Assembly (NCBI GenBank): GCA_948766235.1
Contig: CAQCFX010000028.1
Coordinates: forward strand, 1 to 20,797
Source: an uncultured Oscillospiraceae bacterium
Lineage (GTDB): Bacteria; Bacillota; Clostridia; Oscillospirales; Oscillospiraceae
Reading direction: 5' to 3'
DNA: 20,797 nucleotides
Below are positions 15,577-20,797 of the stretch, piece by piece. The notes under the pieces were generated by a model. It was not told the origin of the DNA. It saw nothing but the letters and a program-made list of their open reading frames with translations, and searched no databases. How positions within the stretch are numbered: the stretch's first letter is position 1; each line of letters opens with the position of its first letter. A program made the position numbers and the translations under genes.

Positions 15577-16515
15577 TTAATGTGAAAGCTTTTCCGCCAC
15601 CCGCAGCTTGGCGCTGCGGGCGCGGGGGTTCTCCTCCAGCTCCTCTTTGCCTGCGGTGATGGGCCGCCTGCCAATCAGCTTCACCTTTGGGGTTTTGCCG
15701 CACACGCACACCGGGAAGTCCGGCGGACAGGTGCAGCCCTTCGCCCATTGGGCATAGGCGGTTTTCACCAGCCGGTCCTCCAGGGAGTGGAAGGAGATGA
15801 CCGCCAGCCGTCCCCCGGGCTTCAGCGCGTCCAGCGCCCCCTCCAGCATCCGCTCCACCTCGCCCAGCTCGTCGTTCACCGCGATGCGGATGGCTTGGAA
15901 CGACCGCTTGGCGGGGTGCTGCTTCTCCCTTCTCGCCTTGGCGGGCATGGCCCCGGCAATAATCTGGGCCAGCTGCCCGGTGGTCTCAATGGGTCCGCGC
16001 TCCCGCCCCCTGACAATGGCGGCGGCAATCAGGCCGGAATAGCGCTCCTCGCCGTACTGCCACAGGATGCGGCGCAGCTCCTCCTGCTCCCAGCCGTTCA
16101 CCACGTCTCTGGCGGTCAGGGAGGCGGACTGGTCCATGCGCATATCCAGCGGCGCGTCCTGGAGGTAGGAAAAGCCCCGGCTGCCGTCGTCCAGCTGGGG
16201 GGAGGACACCCCCAGGTCAAACAGCATTCCGTCCACCCCGCTCACGCCCAGCCCGGCCAGGATTTCCGTCAGGCCGCCGAAGTTTCCCCGCACCAGGGTC
16301 ACCCGGTCCATGTACCCCTCCAGGCGCTGGGGCGCGGCGTCCAGGGCGGCCTTGTCCCGGTCGATGGCGATGAGCCGCCCGGTGGTCAACCCCTTGACGA
16401 TTTCTCGCGAGTGGCCCGCCCGGCCCAGGGTTCCGTCCACATACACGCCGTCCGGCCGAAGGGCCAGAGCGTCCAGGCACTCGCTTAAAAGCACCGGCTT
16501 ATGGCTGTATTCCAT
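15577..16515 (-). CDS. rsmH: 16S rRNA (cytosine(1402)-N4)-methyltransferase RsmH (MraW)
   Basis: A 312-aa SAM-dependent methyltransferase that modifies C1402 in the ribosomal P-site. The opening HKPVLLSECLDAL (5-17), the SAM site YVDGTLGRAGHS (25-36), MLFDLGVSSPQLDDGSRGFS and the C-terminal VISFHSLEDRLVK are all characteristic. Length is normal. A cysteine-rich loop (CTCPPDFPVCVCGK) near the C-terminus is common in Firmicutes members. The ATG at 16515 sits 1 nt after the mraZ stop (TGA-T-ATG), so translation is likely coupled; GGGG about 8 nt upstream is a weak ribosome site. Confidence 0.97.
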   Translation of the reverse strand: MEYSHKPVLLSECLDALALRPDGVYVDGTLGRAGHSREIVKGLTTGRLIAIDRDKAALDAAPQRLEGYMDRVTLVRGNFGGLTEILAGLGVSGVDGMLFDLGVSSPQLDDGSRGFSYLQDAPLDMRMDQSASLTARDVVNGWEQEELRRILWQYGEERYSGLIAAAIVRGRERGPIETTGQLAQIIAGAMPAKARREKQHPAKRSFQAIRIAVNDELGEVERMLEGALDALKPGGRLAVISFHSLEDRLVKTAYAQWAKGCTCPPDFPVCVCGKTPKVKLIGRRPITAGKEELEENPRARSAKLRVAEKLSH

Positions 16516-16516
16516 A

Positions 16517-16933
16517 TCAAATCCCCAGGTTCTTCATCAGGTTGGCAATGGTCTCGGGATTGAGCTGCTGCTGGGTCTTGGCCCTCCAGTTGTCTGCGCT
16601 CCAAATCTGGGCCCGGTCGTTGTTGCCGGTAATCACCACGTCCCGGTCGATTTTGGCGTAGTCCTTCAAATAGGAGGGAATCTGAAAGCGCCACTGCTTG
16701 TCCGCCTCGCACAGCTGGGCGCTGGCGAAAAACAGGTCCATGGCCGCCGCGTCGGTGGTGGACAGCTCGGACACGCGCTGGCGCAGCTTGTCCCAGGTCT
16801 CCATGGGGTAGAGGGTCAGGTTCTCCTTCACTCCTACCGCCAGGTAAAACGCGGAGCCCAGCTTCTCCCGCAGCTTGGAGGGCACAATCAGGCGGCCGGC
16901 GTTGTCAATGCTGTGCTCATAGGTGCCAGTCAT
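16517..16933 (-). CDS. mraZ: Transcriptional regulator MraZ
   Basis: A 138-aa protein made of two SpoVT/AbrB-like DNA-binding repeats. The first carries DNAGRLIVPSKLREKLG (10-26); the second centres on QIPSYLKDYAKIDRDVVITG. MraZ proteins form rings and bind short direct repeats at the head of the dcw cluster, repressing it in several bacteria. The ATG at 16933 is chosen because GGAGGG lies 6 nt upstream and the sequence from there (MTGTYEHSIDNAGRL) matches the family start; an in-frame upstream ATG at 16978 lies inside the operator repeats. It is the first gene of the dcw transcript. Confidence 0.96.
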   Translation of the reverse strand: MTGTYEHSIDNAGRLIVPSKLREKLGSAFYLAVGVKENLTLYPMETWDKLRQRVSELSTTDAAAMDLFFASAQLCEADKQWRFQIPSYLKDYAKIDRDVVITGNNDRAQIWSADNWRAKTQQQLNPETIANLMKNLGI

Positions 16934-16941
16934 CCTGTTCC

Positions 16942-16988
16942 CTCCATTTCTCTCCATGAAATGGTGCTTATCCTCCATTTCACTCCAT
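16942..16988 (-). promoter_or_regulatory. Candidate MraZ operator: four phased ATGGAG boxes
   Basis: On the minus strand ATGGAG occurs at 16988-16983, 16978-16973, 16957-16952 and 16947-16942. Spacing is 10, 21 and 10 nt, so all four lie on nearly the same face of the helix. They sit between the -10 box (ending 16999) and the mraZ start (16933), and the last box merges into the Shine-Dalgarno sequence GGAGGG. MraZ is known to bind tandem G-rich boxes with 10-bp period at this location in other bacteria; binding here is inference. Confidence 0.75.
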
Positions 16989-16998
16989 TGTGCTTTTC

Positions 16999-17027
16999 AG
17001 TATACAGGACCCACCTATAAATTGCAA
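16999..17027 (-). promoter_or_regulatory. Main promoter of the dcw cluster
   Basis: On the minus strand TTGCAA (17027-17022) and TATACT (17004-16999) are separated by 17 bp. Transcription should start near 16992, just before the first ATGGAG box, leaving a leader of about 59 nt ahead of mraZ. A repressor on the boxes would block initiation or early elongation. The DNA further upstream (17041-17160) holds no gene; nothing else there is convincing. Confidence 0.85.
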
Positions 17028-17162
17028 GAACTTTTTTTCGGCGAATCTCGCCCATTTTCGGGTTCTGACAGCAGTTTTTTATCGAACAGTCATTCGTTTT
17101 GCAGTTTGCATACCCTCTCTCTGAGGCTCTTTCAGCACCCACCCCCCATATCTTGTAGGGCG

Positions 17163-17197
17163 AAAAAAAGCCCTGCCGCGTTCTCCCGCGGCAGGGC
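17163..17197 (-). terminator. Strong intrinsic terminator of the uvrC-rsmD-coaD operon
   Basis: An 11-bp perfect stem (GCCCTGCCGCG with its complement; 17197-17187 and 17180-17170) with a 6-nt loop is followed in minus-strand RNA by seven U residues (17169-17163). It lies 25 nt after the stop of the coiled-coil gene and insulates the dcw promoter from upstream transcription. Confidence 0.95.
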
Positions 17198-17222
17198 AGA
17201 ATTTCCACTATTTTCTTTTTTC

Positions 17223-17747
17223 TCACATATCCGCCTCGGCGTCGTACATTCGGCTGCCGCCGGACTGGCTGGAGGAGGCGCCTGTGCTCCCCCCCATGCC
17301 GGAGCGAAACTGGTTATGTACCTGGCGCATCTCCGCGTGGGCGGAGGCCAGCGCGTCCTCCGTGCGGCGCAGCAGGTCCACGCAGTACTCGTTGGTCTCC
17401 CGGCAGGTTTTCTTTGCCTCCGCCTCGGCGTGGGCCAATATCTCCCGCGCTTTCTGCCGGGCCTGGTTCATCACCGGCGCCTCGCTCACCATCTGATTGG
17501 CCTCAATCTCCGCCCGCTTGCGGATTTCCTCCGCCTCCCGCTTGGCGGCGGCCAGATACTCGTTGCGGGCGCTGAGAATTTTTCTGGCCTCGGCCAGGTC
17601 TACCGGGAGCTGCTTTTTCGCGTCCTCAATCAGGTCCAGCGCCTTGTCCCGGTCAATCACGCACTTGTCGCCGCTGAAGGCGGCGTTTTTGGCCTCGTCA
17701 ATCATATCAAAGAGCATATCCAGCAGTTCGTCTACGGCAGTCGCCAT
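17223..17747 (-). CDS. Coiled-coil protein, DivIVA / ATP-synthase-subunit-like, function unknown
   Basis: A 174-aa soluble, highly charged helical protein. After a short acidic helix (DELLDMLFDMIDEAKNAA, 6-23), a long Ala/Glu/Lys/Arg-rich coiled coil spans about 45-150 (AAKREAEEIRKRAEIEANQ is typical). The tail is a Gly/Ser-rich disordered stretch (SGMGGSTGASSSQSGGS). There is no membrane segment. Such proteins are often annotated as ATPase subunit-like or DivIVA-like from coiled-coil similarity alone, so no function is claimed. A gene of this shape next to coaD in Clostridia seems familiar, but this is memory-based. The ATG at 17747 has GGAGAG 8 nt upstream; a TTG two codons earlier is less likely. 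It lies 42 nt after coaD and ends the operon. Confidence 0.85.
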   Translation of the reverse strand: MATAVDELLDMLFDMIDEAKNAAFSGDKCVIDRDKALDLIEDAKKQLPVDLAEARKILSARNEYLAAAKREAEEIRKRAEIEANQMVSEAPVMNQARQKAREILAHAEAEAKKTCRETNEYCVDLLRRTEDALASAHAEMRQVHNQFRSGMGGSTGASSSQSGGSRMYDAEADM

Positions 17748-17789
17748 GTTCAAATCTCTCCTTTATCTCCTGCGTTTCTGACGTGCGCT

Positions 17790-18293
17790 TCACTCCATCT
17801 GCTGCGCGGCGCTGTCCGCCACCTTGGCCCGCACCTGGTCGATAATCTGCCGGGGTACAAAATCGGACAAATCCGCCCCGTACCGGGCCAGCTCCTTCAC
17901 CACAGTGGAGCTGAGAAAGGCGTATTTCGGCCGGGTGTAGAGGAATACCGTGTCCAGCTTCGGGTACAGCTTGGCGTTGAGCATGGCCATTTGAATCTCA
18001 GACTCATAGTCGGACACCGCCCGCAGACCCTTCACCAGCACGCGGGCCCGGTGGCTTTTGGCGTACTCCGCCACCAGCTCCTTGGAGCAGTCCACCCGCA
18101 CGTTGGGCAGCTCCTCCGTCACCCGGCGGATGAGCTCCACCCGCTCCTCCGGGGAAAACAACCCGCCGTCCTTGGCGGAGTTGACGCTGACGCACACGAT
18201 GAGCTCGTCGAAAATAGCGGCGGCGCGCTTGATGACGTCCAGGTGGCCCAGAGTCACCGGGTCGAAGCTGCCGGGGTAGATGGCGCGTCTCAT
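17790..18293 (-). CDS. coaD: Phosphopantetheine adenylyltransferase
   Basis: A 167-aa nucleotidyltransferase that makes dephospho-CoA from 4'-phosphopantetheine and ATP, the penultimate step of CoA synthesis. The N-terminal AIYPGSFDPVTLGHLDVIKR (4-23) carries the T/HxGH motif as TLGH. VKGLRAVSDYESEIQMAMLN and the C-terminal FLSSTVVKELARYGADLSDF (the ISSTxVRE-type motif) are intact. Length is normal. The ATG at 18293 follows the rsmD stop by 3 nt, and AGGAGG within the end of rsmD gives about 8-9 nt spacing. The rsmD-coaD pair is a very common arrangement. Confidence 0.98.
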   Translation of the reverse strand: MRRAIYPGSFDPVTLGHLDVIKRAAAIFDELIVCVSVNSAKDGGLFSPEERVELIRRVTEELPNVRVDCSKELVAEYAKSHRARVLVKGLRAVSDYESEIQMAMLNAKLYPKLDTVFLYTRPKYAFLSSTVVKELARYGADLSDFVPRQIIDQVRAKVADSAAQQME

Positions 18294-18296
18294 GGA

Positions 18297-18842
18297 TTAT
18301 GCCCTCCTGCGGTAAATGGTCACTTTGATTTTGCCGTACCGATACTCGCCGCCCTTTTCATAGGGGTCCGGCAGGGCGGGCAGCGTATGCTCCGCCGGAC
18401 TTTCGCACACTATTATACCATTTCCTGTTACAATGTCAATCGCCGCGATGCGCTCCAGCGCCCGTTCCAGATTTCCCGAGGCGTAGGGCGGGTCCAGGAA
18501 GACGAGGCCGTACTTCTCCCCGGCGCGGCCCAGAAAGGCGGAAAAGTCCTTTCCGTGGAAGGCGGCCCGGTCCTCCAGAGCGCAGGCGCTCACGTTGCGC
18601 CTGGTCACCTTCAGCGCCGCGGGGGCGCTGTCCACAAAGTCGCAGAAAACCGCCCCCCGGCTCAGCGCCTCGATGCCCAGCTGCCCGGTGCCGGAAAACA
18701 GGTCCAGCACCCGCCTGCCCTCGATATCAAACTGGATGGCGCTGAACAGCCCCTCCTTTACCCGCGCCGTGGTGGGCCGGGTGGACAGGCCGGGCAGCTC
18801 CTCCAGACGCCGGCCCTTGGCAAGTCCGGTAATCACTCTCAT
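18297..18842 (-). CDS. rsmD: 16S rRNA (guanine(966)-N2)-methyltransferase RsmD
   Basis: A 181-aa Rossmann methyltransferase acting on G966 of 16S rRNA in the small subunit. The opening MRVITGLAKGRRLEELPG, the RPTTARVKEGLFSAI segment (22-36), the SAM motif LDLFSGTGQLGIEAL (46-60) and the catalytic DPPY (117-120) are all typical. The ATG at 18842 overlaps the uvrC stop by 4 nt (ATGA), so translation is coupled. No separate promoter is visible. Confidence 0.96.
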   Translation of the reverse strand: MRVITGLAKGRRLEELPGLSTRPTTARVKEGLFSAIQFDIEGRRVLDLFSGTGQLGIEALSRGAVFCDFVDSAPAALKVTRRNVSACALEDRAAFHGKDFSAFLGRAGEKYGLVFLDPPYASGNLERALERIAAIDIVTGNGIIVCESPAEHTLPALPDPYEKGGEYRYGKIKVTIYRRRA

Positions 18843-20686
18843 AACGTCTCCTCCGCTCCCTGTTGGCTCTGCGCCGGATGGAAATGGGCATACACCGCCT
18901 GGGCGGTATTTTTGGGCACCACAGCCGTCAGCTCCTCCAGCGAAGCGACCTTCACCGCCTTTACGCTCTTAAAATGCTTGAGCAGCTGGGTCTTGCGCGC
19001 AGGCCCCACCCCGGAAATCTCGTCCAGCGCCGAGCCCTTCAGGTGCCCCGCCTGCTGCTGGCGGTGGAACTCAATGGCGAAGCGGTGGGTCTCCTCCTGG
19101 ATGCGGCCCACCATGGCGAACAGGGCCTGGTTGGCCTGGATGCCAATCTCCCGTCCGTCCCCCGCCGCCAGGGCCCGGGTGCGGTGGCGGTTGTCCTTCA
19201 CCATGCCGTAGGCTGGGATGTCCCCCAGCCCCAGGCGCTCCAGCGCCGCCTCGGCGGCCCGCACCTGCCCCGCTCCGCCGTCGATGAGCAGCAGGTCGGG
19301 CCGGCCGGCAAACTTCTCGTCCCCGTCCAGATACCGGCGGAACCGCCGCTCTACCACCTGCTCCATGGAGGCGTAGTCGTCGGCGTGGGGCATATTCTTC
19401 AGCTTGAAGTGGCGGTAATCCCGCTTCAGCGGCCGGCCGTCGATGTGCACGGTCATGGACGCCACAATGTCCGAGCTGCCCGTGTTGGAGATATCGAAGG
19501 CCTCGATTCGATGGGGCGGCTCAGAAAGCCCCAGCAGGGCCCCCAGCGCCTCGGTGAGCTTGCTCCGGCGCTCCTCCGCCGTGGTGGCCCGGAGCACCTC
19601 CTCTGCGGCGTTCTCGTTGGCCAGGCGCACCAGCTCCATCTTGGCCCCCCGCTGGGGGGTGAGCACCTCCACCTTGCGCCCCACCGCCTCGGTGAGCATC
19701 CGGGCCAGCTCTACCTGTTCGTCAATGTCGCAGGGCAGCAGAATATGCTTTGGCAGCTGCCCCCGCCCGCCGTAATACTGGGCCGCCAGGGTGGACACGG
19801 TGGTCTGCTCATCCTCCATGGGCACGCCCAGCAGCTCCCAGTCCTTGGCCGCCAGCTCGCCGCCCATGTAGTGCAGCACCACGAAGCAGCTCTTGGCCTC
19901 CCCCCGGTGGTAGCCCACCACGTCCGTGTCCGCCAGCGACCCGGCCACCGCCTTCTGCCGCTTGCTCAAAAGCTGGATGGAGCGGATGCGGTCGCGCAGC
20001 TGGGCGGCTTTTTCAAAGCGCAGCTCCTCCGCCGCCAGCTCCATCTCGGCGGTCAGCTCGTCCACCACCTCGTCCAGCCGCCCCTCCAGCAGCCGCACCG
20101 CCTGGTCGATGGACCGCCCGTACTGGCTTTGATCCATCTCCTCCCGGCAGTAGCCGTCGCACACGCCCATGTGGAAGTTGAGGCAGGGCCGCTCCTTCCC
20201 GATGTCCCGGGGGAACTTCCGGCGGCACCCCGGCAGGCGCAGAGCCTCCCGCAGGGCGTCGATGATGCCCTGGCTGGCAAACCGCCCGCCGTAAGGCCCG
20301 AAGTACCGCGCCCTGTCGTCCTCCGCCTTGGCGGACAGGGAAAACCGGGGGTACTCCCCCGCCGACAGCCGGATATAGGGATAGCCCTTGCTGTCCTTCA
20401 GCAGGATGTTATACCGGGGCTGGTGCCGCTTGATGAGGGCGCACTCCAGCACCAGGGCCTCAAACTCGGACTGCACCACGATCACGTCGAAGTGGTCGAT
20501 CTGGGACACCATGGCCCGGGTTTTCTCCGTGTGGGAGGCGGAGTCCTGAAAATACTGGCTCACCCGGTTTTTCAGGGCCTTGGCCTTGCCCACGTAGATC
20601 ACTTCGCTGGCCCCGTTCTGCATGATGTAGACGCCCGGCTTCAGGGGCAAAGCGTGGGCCTTGTCCCGCAGTTCCTCAAATGTCAT
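18839..20686 (-). CDS. uvrC: Excinuclease ABC subunit C
   Basis: A 615-aa nucleotide-excision-repair nuclease that cuts on both sides of a UvrB-marked lesion. The GIY-YIG domain is at the N-terminus (LKPGVYIMQN...VIYVGKAKALKNRV, 15-42). Cysteines C154, C168, C176 and C180 match the iron-sulfur ligand pattern reported for UvrC. The UvrB-interacting UVR motif is ELRFEKAAQLRDRI (221-234). The RNase H-like half begins around IEAFDISNTGSSDIVASM, contains LLIDGGAGQVRAAEAAL, and ends with helix-hairpin-helix motifs (LDEISGVGPARKTQLLKHF). Length is normal. The ATG at 20686 has a G-run 8 nt upstream, a weak ribosome site, perhaps because translation is coupled to an upstream frame that ends in an ATGA overlap. 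Confidence 0.98.
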   Translation of the reverse strand: MTFEELRDKAHALPLKPGVYIMQNGASEVIYVGKAKALKNRVSQYFQDSASHTEKTRAMVSQIDHFDVIVVQSEFEALVLECALIKRHQPRYNILLKDSKGYPYIRLSAGEYPRFSLSAKAEDDRARYFGPYGGRFASQGIIDALREALRLPGCRRKFPRDIGKERPCLNFHMGVCDGYCREEMDQSQYGRSIDQAVRLLEGRLDEVVDELTAEMELAAEELRFEKAAQLRDRIRSIQLLSKRQKAVAGSLADTDVVGYHRGEAKSCFVVLHYMGGELAAKDWELLGVPMEDEQTTVSTLAAQYYGGRGQLPKHILLPCDIDEQVELARMLTEAVGRKVEVLTPQRGAKMELVRLANENAAEEVLRATTAEERRSKLTEALGALLGLSEPPHRIEAFDISNTGSSDIVASMTVHIDGRPLKRDYRHFKLKNMPHADDYASMEQVVERRFRRYLDGDEKFAGRPDLLLIDGGAGQVRAAEAALERLGLGDIPAYGMVKDNRHRTRALAAGDGREIGIQANQALFAMVGRIQEETHRFAIEFHRQQQAGHLKGSALDEISGVGPARKTQLLKHFKSVKAVKVASLEELTAVVPKNTAQAVYAHFHPAQSQQGAEETL

Positions 20687-20796
20687 AGCGCACGCCCCCC
20701 ATTGTCACGCTGCGCATCCTTCGCAACGGGGCCCAAGTCCTCCGATTCCGCCAAAACCCATCCGGCCTTTCGTGCCTTCTTGGGCTTTTGGCTCCA
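20683..20796 (-). CDS. Possible C-terminal end of an upstream gene overlapping uvrC
   Basis: An open minus-strand frame enters from the right edge and stops at 20683-20685, overlapping the uvrC ATG by 4 nt (ATGA). It reads 37 residues, WSQKPKKARKAGWVLAESED and onward, with about 70 percent G/C in third positions, better than the next frame, which stops earlier and is Gly-rich. No family can be recognised. The stretch also holds CCCAAG...CTTGGG and other repeat-like features, so a non-coding repeat remains a real alternative. Confidence 0.35.
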   Translation of the reverse strand, partial: WSQKPKKARKAGWVLAESEDLGPVAKDAQRDNGGRAL

Positions 20797-20797
20797 C

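Noticed and set aside
17083..17096. LexA-like box (CGAAC-4-ATTCG) upstream of the dcw promoter
   Set aside because: It deviates from the Gram-positive SOS box in the second half-site and the spacer, and lies about 55 bp upstream of the -35. One weak match in AT-richer DNA is not enough.

Overview
The window looks like the chromosome of a high-GC, low-motility-signal Clostridia member, most likely Oscillospiraceae (Flavonifractor/Lawsonibacter/Intestinimonas-like). The evidence is the Firmicutes-style dcw (division and cell wall) cluster, a PASTA-domain class B PBP, strong AGGAGG ribosome sites, canonical sigma-A promoters with 17-bp spacers, and GC-rich third codon positions. The taxonomic call is inference from gene order and protein style, not from a database comparison. 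Nearly everything is encoded on the minus strand. The single convincing plus-strand gene is at 512-1051.

Layout, left to right. (1) 1-400: the N-terminal end of a membrane protein behind a clear FMN riboswitch and its own promoter; probably a riboflavin transporter. (2) 453-1051: a divergent promoter and a YpsA-like SLOG/DUF1273 protein. (3) 1061-2732: guaB (IMP dehydrogenase) with its own promoter and two tandem terminators; the 3' end of guaB plus terminator is present twice. (4) 2729-4561: gluQ (tRNA modification) and a spore-photoproduct-lyase-like radical SAM gene, tightly spaced. (5) 4592-17027: a dcw cluster transcribed right to left: mraZ, rsmH, ftsL-like, spoVD/ftsI, a Mur-ligase-like relic, mraY, ftsW, murG, murA, ftsQ, ftsZ, with a promoter and an apparent MraZ operator at its head, an internal promoter before ftsZ and a terminator after ftsZ. 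(6) 17163-20797: uvrC, rsmD, coaD and a coiled-coil protein in a compact operon closed by a strong terminator, plus a possible gene tail upstream of uvrC.

How the genes work together. MurA starts UDP-MurNAc synthesis, MraY makes lipid I, MurG makes lipid II, and FtsW with the PASTA PBP polymerises and cross-links it at the septum. The septum is organised by FtsZ, FtsQ/DivIB and FtsL. The four amino-acid ligases murC, murD, murE and murF, and also ftsA, are not in this cluster. At the usual murE/murF position (between the PBP and mraY) sits a 176-aa protein that resembles only a shortened central domain of a Mur ligase, with a damaged P-loop. At the usual murD position (between mraY and ftsW) sits about 330 bp of hairpin-rich non-coding DNA.

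No phage, insertion sequence, CRISPR, tRNA, rRNA or defence system was seen. The most interesting items are the Mur-ligase relic, the duplicated guaB tail and terminator, the phased operator repeats before mraZ, the structured spacers inside the dcw cluster, and the apparently translational expression platform of the FMN riboswitch.
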